In this document: piece after piece, positions 24,255 to 31,011 of the stretch | Layout: each line of letters opens with the position of its first letter | Position numbering within the stretch: the first letter of the stretch is position 1 | From: Paenibacillus xylanivorans | GTDB taxonomy: Bacteria > Bacillota > Bacilli > Paenibacillales > Paenibacillaceae | Length of the DNA: 34,502 bases | Direction of reading: 5' to 3' | NCBI RefSeq assembly: GCF_001280595.1 | Contig: NZ_LITU01000081.1 | Coordinates: 135,896-170,397 of the forward strand | Translations under genes and position numbers: made by a program | The notes under the pieces: model-generated | Seen by the model: the letters and a program-made list of their open reading frames with translations, nothing else | Told to the model about the DNA's origin: nothing | Database searches by the model: none

Positions 24255-25385
24255 GTGAGATTGCTGCAGGCGCTTTTCTTTCCTCCGGAGCAGCCCGGAG
24301 GTGTATCCTCTATGATTCCGTATATGCAAGAGAGGTTTACAACCCCGAGGTGGGAGATGGATCTGTTCTCGCTGCCTAAGCGAATTCGTAACAAGGGCAG
24401 AGAAGATATCCAGTTTGAGACGTTCGATTGGACTCAGTATCAGGATAGTCCTGTCGTGCAAAAATATATGCAAACCTACCGGGATTATTTGTGGTGGACC
24501 AAGCTGCGAATTCAGAAGCCTTACGATCTGATTCATGCCCATCACCCTATTGCGGGGCTTGCAATGAAGAATGTTTTCCCGGATCTTCCCCTCATTCAAA
24601 CGATCCACTCCAGTTATGAGCGAGAGCTGATTCTAAATGGACGGATTGAGCCAAATGGACCGGAGCATCAATTTCTTCTGGCGATCTATGGTGAACTGGA
24701 GCATCAGGCAGAGCGGCTATTAACGGTATCGGATTCTTTCCGTCGTTATCTGGCGCCTTATGTACAGCATCCCGAGGTCATTGATGTCATTCCGAATGGT
24801 TTTGATGAGAAAAGGTTTAAGCCAATTCCGCATGAGAATGCGATACCACAGCTGGTCACCGTATGTCGTCTGGTTCCGGCGAAAGGGCTGGATATTCTGT
24901 TCAAAGCCTGTGCCGAGCTGAAAGCCCGGGGACATGATTATGTGCTTCATATTATTGGGGACGGACCGATTCGTCCGGATTTGGAAGAATTGGCCCAGCG
25001 GCTGGGTATTTATAATGAGACTATTTTTTATGGTTACACGCTGCATCCGGAGGAATTCATGCCATTTTTTGATATCTTTGTACTTCCTTCACGGGCGGAG
25101 GCGTTCGGGTCTGTATTCGCGGAAGCAGCGCTTAGCTGTCTTGCCCTTGTAGGTACAGACGTCGGCGGCATACCAGAACAGATCGAGAACGGCAGTAACG
25201 GCTTGCTGGTGCCCTCAGAAGATCCGTCTGCACTGGCAGAAGCGCTGGAGAAGGTGATGGTTGACCCGGCGTACCGTTATGAGCTGGCCCGTTCGGCATG
25301 TGAGAAAGCCAAAACACATTACTCTTTGGGCAGATCGGTCAATGAACTAAAAAAAATGTATTTGCAATTTCCGAGCCAGGTGTAG
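24255..25385 (+). CDS. Glycosyltransferase family 4
   Basis: A 376-residue GT-B fold sugar transferase. The N-terminal acceptor domain starts LLQALFFPPEQPGGVSSMIP; the C-terminal donor domain contains VCRLVPAKGLDILFKA, IIGDGPIRPDLEELA and the EX7E element EAFGSVFAE with GTDVGGIPEQIENG. The donor is a nucleotide sugar, the acceptor unknown; without nearby polysaccharide genes the product could be a glycolipid or secondary metabolite. I choose the GTG at 24255, nine bases after GGGGG, because the protein family begins at this point; the ATGs at 24204-24231 lack a ribosome binding site. It stands alone and ends at a bidirectional terminator. Confidence 0.92.
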   Translation: MRLLQALFFPPEQPGGVSSMIPYMQERFTTPRWEMDLFSLPKRIRNKGREDIQFETFDWTQYQDSPVVQKYMQTYRDYLWWTKLRIQKPYDLIHAHHPIAGLAMKNVFPDLPLIQTIHSSYERELILNGRIEPNGPEHQFLLAIYGELEHQAERLLTVSDSFRRYLAPYVQHPEVIDVIPNGFDEKRFKPIPHENAIPQLVTVCRLVPAKGLDILFKACAELKARGHDYVLHIIGDGPIRPDLEELAQRLGIYNETIFYGYTLHPEEFMPFFDIFVLPSRAEAFGSVFAEAALSCLALVGTDVGGIPEQIENGSNGLLVPSEDPSALAEALEKVMVDPAYRYELARSACEKAKTHYSLGRSVNELKKMYLQFPSQV

Positions 25386-25407
25386 GTTCTGGAGAGGGAA
25401 AAGAAAG

Positions 25408-25434
25408 AAGCCGCTGTGTTAACAGCGGCTTTTG
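25408..25434. terminator. Bidirectional terminator between glycosyltransferase and transporter genes
   Basis: AAGCCGCTGT and ACAGCGGCTT form a perfect ten-pair stem with a GTTA loop; T residues follow on the plus strand, A residues precede. Confidence 0.75.
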
Positions 25435-25476
25435 CTATGTTAAGGGAAATGATATATGCAACAAAAGAGTTCATTG

Positions 25477-26535
25477 TTATAGATGTTTTTTTCGTCCGCG
25501 AAAGCTTCCCCATCGATCCATTACTAATTTTGCACCCCAGACCAGTGCCAAACTGCCGAAAATGGGGTAAAGGATAGAGAGCAGTGAACTGAATCCAAAC
25601 TGGCTGAGCGAATAACATAGCAGCATGATGGCCAGTATGATTAGTTTGGGATGTACTCGGACATGCTGCCTGAGTTGGAGGGTCATTCCATAAATATCGG
25701 CTACAAACGTACTGAAGATTTCCATGAAAATCAGGGATACATAGATAGACTGGACTACCCAGCCAAGTTGAAAGGCAATGCTGCCCATTGGAATTTCAAA
25801 TTGTGTGATGCCAGGCATTTGAGCTGACATGGCGAAGTGGGCTGCCATAAGCATGAATCCAACACCAATCCCGCCCAGAACGCCGCCCCACTTCAGTACC
25901 TTTCGGCTACGAATCTGATTCCCCACCGGAACGAGTACAGCTTGGGCAAGTGCGAGGTTGAATGAAGTATACAACAGAGGCGATAACCAAACCTGAATTG
26001 GATTGCTGTCGGTCGTTAATGTGATAAATCGGTTTGCGCCGGGATGATGTATGGTGCTGGTAATCATAAGCAGGGAGAGCAGAAGCATCATTGGCACCAC
26101 AATACTGTTCATCTGCAGAATGGCCTGAATGCCCCGTCCAAGCAGCAAATATGTACCAATTAGGGTAACAATCAGACCTGTCTGGTAATGGAGCCCCAGA
26201 TGCTCTACAAAGACCGATCCGGCTCCGGCCAGCATGACACTGTTTACTCCAATGAGAATCAGGAGAGTAACCCAGGTAATCCAATTTCCTGCTTTATGAC
26301 CGAATAGATGCTTGTTAAGATCTTCGTAAGAGCGAGAGCCGGTATCATGGGCAATCAGCATCATTTTTGTACCTAACCAGACAAAGAGCATGGTCGATAA
26401 GCCAATGGTAATGGTGGCCCATTTGCCATACTGGGTAAAAAACTGCAATATCTCCTGCCCTGTTGCAAAGCCGGCTCCTACTACCGTTCCAATGTATGTA
26501 AATGCGATCTGCAGCACCCGAAATGCCTGTTTCAT
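25477..26535 (-). CDS. YkvI-type membrane transporter-like protein
   Basis: A 352-residue polytopic membrane protein with about ten hydrophobic helices. The first helix, with FTYIGTVVGAGFATGQEILQFF, has the glycine-rich broken-helix pattern of LeuT/APC-fold transporters, and the whole resembles Bacillus YkvI, an uncharacterised member of that superfamily. The C terminus is basic (GSFRGRKKHL). Transport substrate is unknown. The ATG at 26535 follows GAGAGGGG by six to seven bases. The gene is divergent from xpt, from which it is separated by about 200 bases containing a dyad. Confidence 0.87.
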   Translation of the reverse strand: MKQAFRVLQIAFTYIGTVVGAGFATGQEILQFFTQYGKWATITIGLSTMLFVWLGTKMMLIAHDTGSRSYEDLNKHLFGHKAGNWITWVTLLILIGVNSVMLAGAGSVFVEHLGLHYQTGLIVTLIGTYLLLGRGIQAILQMNSIVVPMMLLLSLLMITSTIHHPGANRFITLTTDSNPIQVWLSPLLYTSFNLALAQAVLVPVGNQIRSRKVLKWGGVLGGIGVGFMLMAAHFAMSAQMPGITQFEIPMGSIAFQLGWVVQSIYVSLIFMEIFSTFVADIYGMTLQLRQHVRVHPKLIILAIMLLCYSLSQFGFSSLLSILYPIFGSLALVWGAKLVMDRWGSFRGRKKHL

Positions 26536-26603
26536 GCGTTTCCCCTCTCAGGCCCCTGAATAGTTTGGACATGCGGGTGCCATGGTACAAGGTATGCTTG
26601 ACC

Positions 26604-26626
26604 CTTCAAAGTCATGACAATTGAAG
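26604..26626. promoter_or_regulatory. Dyad between ykvI-like and xpt genes
   Basis: CTTCAA and TTGAAG flank the palindrome GTCATGAC, giving a 23-base nearly symmetric site. It is placed to act on either divergent gene. It does not fit the PurR box. No known regulator is assigned. Confidence 0.35.
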
Positions 26627-26739
26627 TGCAGCATGGGGTCATTTACATGCTCTGGACAAGAGTAAAGGCAATTTCGCTTGAACTGATGGCCGGATCTATG
26701 ATACTTTTACGTCATAGGATAGGCTTGGGAGGTCAAATT

Positions 26740-27321
26740 ATGGAAGTATTGAAACAACGAATTTTACAAGAAGGTGTAGTCATGTCAGATCAGGTGCTTA
26801 AGCTGGATGGTCTGCTGAATCACCAGATTGATCCTGCATTGACGATGGAAATGGGACGTGAATTTGCTGCTCGTTTCCGTGAAAGTGGTGTAACTCGGGT
26901 CATTACAGTGGAGTCTTCCGGGATTCCGGTCGCCTTTGCTGCCGCACATGAACTGGGTGTACCGCTGGTATTTGCCCGTCGCAAAAAAACACTTTTGGCT
27001 GACCCCGACGCCTACTGTGAAAGAGTTCCATCTTTTACCAAAGGGATCGTAACGGATATTATGGTGTCCCGTGAATATATTCATGAAAATGACCGTATTT
27101 TGTTTATTGACGATATCATTGCGAATGGCGATGCCGCTCGTGGTGTCATCAAAATTATCGAACGTTCAGGTGCGGAACTGGTTGGATTCGGAGTCGTGGT
27201 CGAAAAATGTTTTCAGGCCGGAGCGCGCACCATTCGTGAGCAGGGCATCCCGGTTGAAGCGTTGGTGCGCATTCGTTCACTGAACGATGGCACCGTGCAA
27301 TTTGACGATAACGAAATGTGA
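26740..27321 (+). CDS. xpt: Xanthine phosphoribosyltransferase
   Basis: A 193-residue salvage enzyme that makes XMP from xanthine and PRPP. It follows Bacillus Xpt along its length: MEVLKQRILQEGVVMSDQVL, LNHQIDP, TVESSGIPVAF, and the PRPP-binding loop ILFIDDIIANGDAARG, and the conserved LARIRSL-like LVRIRSLNDG. The start at 26740 has GGGAGGT seven bases upstream; the longer frame to 26614 runs through the intergenic dyad and is rejected. In Bacillus, xpt is controlled by a guanine riboswitch and followed by pbuX; here neither the riboswitch core nor a pbuX gene is seen, so control differs. Confidence 0.95.
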   Translation: MEVLKQRILQEGVVMSDQVLKLDGLLNHQIDPALTMEMGREFAARFRESGVTRVITVESSGIPVAFAAAHELGVPLVFARRKKTLLADPDAYCERVPSFTKGIVTDIMVSREYIHENDRILFIDDIIANGDAARGVIKIIERSGAELVGFGVVVEKCFQAGARTIREQGIPVEALVRIRSLNDGTVQFDDNEM

Positions 27322-27361
27322 CTTTTTAAAGGAAATAGTGCCTATTTTTATAACAATGCCT

Positions 27362-27389
27362 TTGCATGACCGCTGATTTCATTTATAAT
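27362..27389 (+). promoter_or_regulatory. Probable promoter of the 109-aa hypothetical gene
   Basis: TTGCAT (27362-27367) and a perfect TATAAT (27384-27389), 16-base spacer, 30 bases before the start codon. Confidence 0.6.
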
Positions 27390-27419
27390 GGGGTTATGTT
27401 AGGGAGAGGAGGCAACACC

Positions 27420-27749
27420 ATGGGTAACCAACCGGCAACAGAACAATTTTTTAGTGATAAGCTGGCGGAATCGAAAGTACATTTTGAGCGTGCCCTGGAT
27501 TGTAAACATACGGAATTCGATGACCTTTATCCCTATATGATTGAACATCCTCAATTTTTCTGGTACAAACGCTACGTTGCCTGGTCAGAATTGCTGACGA
27601 TTGTAGGCTTGTGCGAAGAGTTGTCCTTCTCTTGGAAAGAACAATTTACACCGCATCAAGTGGAGTACCTTGAAGAACGTGTGATGTCCGCCAAAGTGCT
27701 TGATTTTTGGTTTGAGAAGAACGACAGCAAAGAGCACGCGCAGCGGTAA
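27420..27749 (+). CDS. Hypothetical protein, 109 residues
   Basis: A soluble, aromatic-rich protein that I do not recognise. It contains a run of probable helices with DLYPYMIEHPQFFWYKRYVAW in the middle and ends in a charged tail. No signal peptide, membrane helix, cysteine pair or known motif is seen. GAGAGGAGG lies six to seven bases before the ATG at 27420, and a promoter and terminator frame it, so it is a solid single gene. The frame extends 18 residues upstream over the promoter and is not used. Confidence 0.82.
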   Translation: MGNQPATEQFFSDKLAESKVHFERALDCKHTEFDDLYPYMIEHPQFFWYKRYVAWSELLTIVGLCEELSFSWKEQFTPHQVEYLEERVMSAKVLDFWFEKNDSKEHAQR

Positions 27750-27802
27750 CTTTCAGTCGGGACATACTTTCGAATGACATGACAGTCCAATACAGTCACG
27801 TG

Positions 27803-27836
27803 AGACCTAAATGACTTTTCATTTAGGTCTCTTTTT
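27803..27836 (+). terminator. Terminator after the 109-aa hypothetical gene
   Basis: AGACCTAAATGA and TCATTTAGGTCT form a perfect twelve-pair stem with a CTTT loop, followed by CTTTTTG. Confidence 0.88.
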
Positions 27837-27873
27837 GTAAATAATTTTTTTGGAGAAAGTAGGCGTCGGGAAT

Positions 27874-28092
27874 ATGATCAGTGATGCAGAATTGGATGCA
27901 CTGCGTTTATCGGGTGAAAAAGTAAGGGTGGTACGGGACGAGATTCAGTCCAATGATGTAACGGGCATTGTCGTAGCCTGGGACGGGGAGCAGGTGCTCA
28001 TTCGCCGCCAGAATCGTCGTGTGGTCAAGCTTGACCGGAATTATCGGTATCAGCTGTTCAGCGAACCACGTAAGAGCCCTCTCGAAGAATAG
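27874..28092 (+). CDS. Hypothetical protein, 72 residues
   Basis: A small basic protein beginning MISDAELDALRLSGEKVRV. The centre (VTGIVVAWDGEQVLIRRQNRRVVKLDRNYRYQLF) reads as a string of beta strands, as in small SH3-like barrels, with many arginines that could suit nucleic-acid binding; this is only a secondary-structure impression. The start is uncertain: the ATG at 27874 has just GGGAAT before it, and a TTG at 27850 lies eight residues upstream. It sits between a strong terminator and the carboxymuconolactone decarboxylase-like gene. Confidence 0.7.
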   Translation: MISDAELDALRLSGEKVRVVRDEIQSNDVTGIVVAWDGEQVLIRRQNRRVVKLDRNYRYQLFSEPRKSPLEE

Positions 28093-28208
28093 GACATGTG
28101 TTTTAGGTTCATTTACCATGGATGTTTTGGCATAATTGCACCTCTCGGGAGAAAAGATAGGTACAGTGAGAGCTTGTAACATATCAGCCGAGAGGATGTG
28201 CGGTAACC

Positions 28209-28538
28209 ATGACACTGATGAATGATAAGGTACATGCCTATAAAGATCAGATGGGTGAATTAAGCGATGTGCTGCCAGCTGTGGTGAAATCTTATCATGA
28301 GTTCACTGGAGAATGTTTTCAGGCAGGAGCGATTGATGCCAAGACCAAACAGCTGATTGCCTTGGGCATTGGATTGTTTGCCAACAACGAGGTATGTACG
28401 TTCTACCATGTGGAAGAGGCGCGTGCCAAAGGAGCGACTGATCAGGAGATTATGGAGACGGTTGCTGTGGCTGGAGCCGTAGGCGGAGGTCATGCGCTGT
28501 CTCAGGGAGCAATGAGAGTACAGAAGGCTTTACATTAA
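28209..28538 (+). CDS. Carboxymuconolactone decarboxylase-family protein (AhpD-like fold)
   Basis: A 109-residue all-helical protein. The family core is visible: DAKTKQLIALGIGLFANNEVCTFYHVEEARAKGATDQEI, followed by the glycine-rich GAVGGGHAL. In peroxidase-type members (AhpD) the core carries CxxC before the histidine; here only one cysteine (Cys63) remains, with Asn60 in the other place, so a disulfide-based peroxidase mechanism is doubtful. A second cysteine at 36 is distant. GAGAGGATG precedes the ATG at 28209; an ATG at 28218 is an alternative. Monocistronic with a terminator. Confidence 0.88.
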   Translation: MTLMNDKVHAYKDQMGELSDVLPAVVKSYHEFTGECFQAGAIDAKTKQLIALGIGLFANNEVCTFYHVEEARAKGATDQEIMETVAVAGAVGGGHALSQGAMRVQKALH

Positions 28539-28595
28539 CATATGTATTGCAGCATCATTTTGTCCAACTTTCTGTAGAAATTCAATGTAGACAAA

Positions 28596-28627
28596 GAAAA
28601 GGCTCCGGTTATAACCGAAGCCTTTTC
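28596..28627. terminator. Bidirectional terminator between CMD-family and NlpC/P60 genes
   Basis: GAAAAGGCT pairs with AGCCTTTTC around an inner CGGTTATAACCG palindrome, with a single mismatch. Confidence 0.8.
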
Positions 28628-28636
28628 GTGTTCAAC

Positions 28637-29101
28637 TTATATTTTGCCTAGCATTTTATTATACATAAACTGTCCTGTTACCCGGCGTGCTGTTACATAC
28701 CGATCATTAAAGTAAGGATTGGATAATTGAGTGATGCTTACACCCTTGCTGCTTGAAGCGTGAGCGAACTGTCCGCCACCGATATATACACCTGTATGTG
28801 AAATGCCATTACCCATCGTATTAAAGAACACCAGGTCACCTGTACGCAGATTAGCTTTGGATACCGAAGTGCCGGCCTTGGCTTGCTGCTGCGAAGTGCG
28901 TGGCAATTCAATGCTGTATTTGTTGAAGATATATCTCATAAATCCCGAACAATCAAACCCGGCGAGCGTAGTGCCACCCCATTTGTAAGGTATGCCTGTC
29001 ATGTTGTTTACCACGGTGTTAATACTGCTTGCCTCAGTGCTTGTTGCCCCGGATGTAAATAGAACTGCTGCTCCAAAAATGGAGATGATAAGCTTTTTCA
29101 A
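28637..29101 (-). CDS. Secreted NlpC/P60 peptidoglycan hydrolase, TTG start
   Basis: A 154-residue exported enzyme with a signal peptide (about 1-24, KKLIISIFGAAVLFTSGATS) and one NlpC/P60 domain. The catalytic cysteine is Cys51 in FDCSGFM, the histidine His102 in ISHTGVYIG, and the third residue is probably His114 in FAHASSS. Members cut the D-Glu to diamino acid bond in peptide stems. No LysM or SH3 wall-binding domain is present. The start is a TTG at 29101, eight to ten bases after GGGAGAA. Its leader is a c-di-AMP riboswitch, the usual control of wall hydrolases by this signal, and its gene is monocistronic. Confidence 0.94.
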   Translation of the reverse strand: MKKLIISIFGAAVLFTSGATSTEASSINTVVNNMTGIPYKWGGTTLAGFDCSGFMRYIFNKYSIELPRTSQQQAKAGTSVSKANLRTGDLVFFNTMGNGISHTGVYIGGGQFAHASSSKGVSITQLSNPYFNDRYVTARRVTGQFMYNKMLGKI

Positions 29102-29111
29102 AATTTATGTT

Positions 29112-29240
29112 CTCCCTTCGATGCCTACGGAGTTAGCTAAGGGTTCGGTAGAAGGTTCCCTATATTTCCTATGTATAAGAATAATTCACCCAAAATGGTT
29201 CCCCCGTTTTCAAACATGAAACTCGGCAAATGAATAATTA
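29112..29240 (-). promoter_or_regulatory. c-di-AMP (ydaO/yuaA-type) riboswitch
   Basis: The minus strand shows the conserved blocks of the ydaO aptamer in order: AACGGGGGAACC (near 29210-29198), TTTTGGGTGAAT, then the 3' core CCGAACCCTTAGCTAAC and TCCGTAGGCATCGAAGGGAG (ending 29112). This 3' core is highly characteristic. In this RNA class c-di-AMP binding turns off the downstream gene. No terminator hairpin lies between the aptamer and the TTG start; the last bases (GGGAG) are the Shine-Dalgarno site, so control is probably at translation. The exact 5' edge is uncertain. Confidence 0.9.
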
Positions 29241-29260
29241 AGTTTTTGTAACCTTTTGAA

Positions 29261-29289
29261 ACTATATTGCATAAATACGAAAATGTCAA
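29261..29289 (-). promoter_or_regulatory. Sigma-A promoter of riboswitch-hydrolase transcript
   Basis: On the minus strand a perfect TTGACA (29289-29284) and TATAGT (29266-29261) are 17 bases apart. Transcription would start near 29254, just before the aptamer. Confidence 0.8.
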
Positions 29290-29530
29290 ACCTGTTTTTA
29301 TGTTTTCTTAGCATCTCAATGTTAACGGAATTCTGGCTTTTTATGTAGAAATAACTCGAATGGTGGATTCTAATCGATGACAAAAAAGTAACTACTGTTT
29401 CAACGGGTGAGAAATTGGACAATTTATTGGTTGTATCACATACGTTTAGACGATATCTAGACAATATCTACAGGTTAATTCAAATGAATTATTATATATT
29501 CTTTGGAATATTGAATTCATATTTTAGTTG
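29290..29530. other. AT-rich intergenic region without a supported gene
   Basis: Between the hydrolase promoter and the tRNA promoter lies an AT-rich stretch. It holds a tandem 11-base repeat (TAGACGATATC, TAGACAATATC at 29447-29468), a small palindrome AATTCAAATGAATT and an A/T-only-like run before the tRNA -35 box that may work as an UP element. A minus-strand frame through it (29464-29210) runs over the promoter and aptamer and has no ribosome binding site. Confidence 0.4.
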
Positions 29531-29560
29531 TTGACACTAATTACCTGCACATGATATATT
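29531..29560 (+). promoter_or_regulatory. Promoter of tRNA-Leu
   Basis: Perfect TTGACA (29531-29536) and TATATT (29555-29560), 18-base spacer, with AT-rich upstream sequence. Confidence 0.7.
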
Positions 29561-29603
29561 ATTTCTTGTCGCCGCGATATAATTTCTCGGAGATATGATA
29601 TAC

Positions 29604-29687
29604 GCGGTCGTGGCGGAATTGGCAGACGCGCTGGCTTCAGGTGCCAGTGGTAGCAATACCGTGGAGGTTCGAGTCCTCTCGACCGCA
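29604..29687 (+). tRNA. tRNA-Leu, anticodon CAG
   Basis: The acceptor stem GCGGTCG pairs with CGACCGC, the D-loop region is GGCGGAATTGGCAGACGCG, and the anticodon stem CTGGC/GCCAG holds the loop TTCAGGT, so the anticodon is CAG (29638-29640). A long variable arm as expected of class II leucine tRNA and the T-arm GAGGTTCGAGTCCTC follow. The discriminator is A; CCA is not encoded. A single tRNA with its own promoter and terminator. It flanks an integrase remnant, so it was probably an attachment site. Confidence 0.96.
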
Positions 29688-29704
29688 CTATACTCATCAT
29701 CAAT

Positions 29705-29747
29705 AAGGTTCTGTTCTGCGTTTTTATGCAGATCAGAGCCTTTTTTA
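29705..29747 (+). terminator. Terminator after tRNA-Leu
   Basis: AAGGTTCTG pairs with CAGAGCCTT (one G-T pair) with an inner CTGC/GCAG stem, followed by TTTTTTATTT. Confidence 0.75.
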
Positions 29748-29772
29748 TTTGTCAGGATATTCAGGCTTCCGC

Positions 29773-30122
29773 TCATCCCTGTGTGGATGATATCTTGGAC
29801 GTGTATTCCAAGTGGGTATAGATGTTGGTGGTAGTCGAAAAAATGGCTGTGACCAAGCTATTCCTGAATGTCCTTCATACCACCGCCGTTTGCCAAAAGT
29901 AAGCTCGCACAACTATGCCGAAGATCGTGAAACCGAATCCGACGCAATTCACGTTTTTCCAAAACAATTGGAAGTGCTGCGTATGTATCCCGGTTTGATC
30001 CGCTGGCTTAGCTTGTCCACGTAAATATAATCCGTGTAGTCGTCAGAGTAGGACGATTTGAAGAGCAGCCTGTTTTTATGATGTTCCTCCAACAGCCGCA
30101 GCAGCAGTTCTACGCCCGACAT
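29773..30122 (-). pseudogene. Tyrosine recombinase (phage-type integrase) remnant
   Basis: About 115 codons of the C-terminal catalytic part of an integrase, broken in several ways. On the minus strand one reads KNRLLF...YTDYIYVDKLSQRIKPGYI, then after a frameshift LEKRELRRIRFHDLRHSCASLLLANGG with the catalytic His/Arg box, then MKDIQE followed by a TAG where Trp is expected, LGHSHF, another frameshift in a T run, and TNIYTHLEYTSKISS with the catalytic tyrosine. The N-terminal two thirds are absent. It points toward the tRNA-Leu gene 86 bases away, as integrases next to their attachment site often do. It marks an old integrated element. Confidence 0.8.
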
Positions 30123-30229
30123 GTCCTCTGATAATAAAGTTGTTTAAGTACTATGATGGAGGGATTTTCCGTAATCGAATTTGATGACATAAGTCTTATT
30201 TACTATTAATGGGACATGTTTTCACATCA

Positions 30230-30586
30230 TTATACCTCTGTGCTAGATGGAGTTTTCTTTGCTTGCATCTTTTGATAATCAAGCCCCCAATCATACATCG
30301 CAAGAATAATATCCTTCATTGAATGCCCAATATCAGTTAGCTGATACTCTACTTTAGGTGGAACTACAGGATATATCGTTCTAGAGACTAAACCGTCTTT
30401 TTCTAACTCGCGAAGCTGAAGGGTTAATGCTCGATGTGTGATTCCTGATAAGCGTGATTGCAATTCATTAAACCGAAGTTTCCCATCTAATAAATAATAT
30501 AGAATGATAGGTTTCCATTTCCCACTAATTAATTTAACCGTAACTGTTACTGAACAGGTAAGACATTCACATTCATCAGCATTCAT
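30230..30586 (-). CDS. HxlR-family transcription regulator
   Basis: A 118-residue winged-helix regulator. The family pattern is clear: SGKWKPIILYYLLDGKLRFNEL, GITHRALTLQLRELEKDGLV and the wing RTIYPVVPPKVEYQLTDIG. The N terminus contains three cysteines within six residues (Cys6, Cys8, Cys11); HxlR proteins such as YodB and HypR sense electrophiles and disulfide stress through N-terminal cysteines, so redox sensing is plausible. AGAGGTG precedes the ATG at 30586. Its natural target is probably the neighbouring enzyme genes (short-chain dehydrogenase, reductase), but erosion of the region makes this unclear. Confidence 0.92.
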   Translation of the reverse strand: MNADECECLTCSVTVTVKLISGKWKPIILYYLLDGKLRFNELQSRLSGITHRALTLQLRELEKDGLVSRTIYPVVPPKVEYQLTDIGHSMKDIILAMYDWGLDYQKMQAKKTPSSTEV

Positions 30587-30626
30587 AATTGCACCTCTGG
30601 TAAAGTATATTTTTTATACTAATTAG

Positions 30627-30803
30627 CTACGGAACTATAGCGGTCAGGAGAGCCTAACCTCGGCAAGCGCTTCCGTACAGAGTCATCTCATTGCGTTTGC
30701 CGCGGAAGAATCCCGTTTGAACCGGGGTAAATCGATTAATTTAAATGAATATACAAAAGAAATAATGGCTGCACAAGAAGTTACCGAGCAGCAAAAGATA
30801 TAA
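30627..30803 (+). pseudogene. 3' fragment of a Gfo/Idh/MocA-family oxidoreductase gene
   Basis: A 58-codon open stretch without a start, opened by an in-frame TAG at 30624. It reads SLTSASASVQSHLIAFAAEESRLNRGK and ends INLNEYTKEI...QQKI. The block with HLIAFAAEESR, followed by a short helix, matches the end of NAD-dependent sugar dehydrogenases of the Gfo/Idh/MocA group. The rest of that gene is missing; the break lies just after the HxlR promoter region. A strong terminator follows, probably the original one. Confidence 0.55.
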
Positions 30804-30816
30804 GCAAAGATTTAGT

Positions 30817-30861
30817 AGCGATTGCTTCCGGGAATGGGGGAAGCAATCGCTATGTTTTTTT
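30817..30861 (+). terminator. Strong terminator after the oxidoreductase fragment
   Basis: AGCGATTGCTTCC and GGAAGCAATCGCT form a perfect 13-pair stem with a nine-base loop, followed by a T run. Confidence 0.88.
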
Positions 30862-30919
30862 GCGGATATTTTTATTTTTTGTCCACCACCTGTGTACAAA
30901 GAATAAAAAAGATGATACA

Positions 30920-30947
30920 TTGAAATTAGTTTAATTCCTTTTATAAC
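30920..30947 (+). promoter_or_regulatory. Probable promoter of kbl-tdh
   Basis: TTGAAA (30920-30925) and TATAAC (30942-30947), 16-base spacer. Confidence 0.5.
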
Positions 30948-30967
30948 AGGGTTTTTGGAGAAATACT

Positions 30968-30988
30968 ATGTCTCGTGTACGAGGACAT
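30968..30988 (+). promoter_or_regulatory. Hairpin in the kbl leader
   Basis: ATGT-CTCGT pairs with ACGAG-G-ACAT (nine pairs, one bulged G, two-base loop) about 15 bases before the kbl ribosome binding site. It may be an operator or an RNA element; no known riboswitch fits. Confidence 0.4.
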
Positions 30989-31011
30989 ATGTATATCGAG
31001 GAGGGAATGGA

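Noticed and set aside
26536..26739. Guanine riboswitch expected before xpt
   Set aside because: The conserved core of the purine aptamer could not be found on the plus strand.
29210..29464. 84-codon minus-strand frame between hydrolase and tRNA
   Set aside because: It runs over the hydrolase promoter and into the c-di-AMP aptamer, and has no ribosome binding site.
29447..29468. Tandem 11-base repeat near the tRNA promoter as an iteron or operator
   Set aside because: Only two copies in an AT-rich stretch; it can easily occur by chance.
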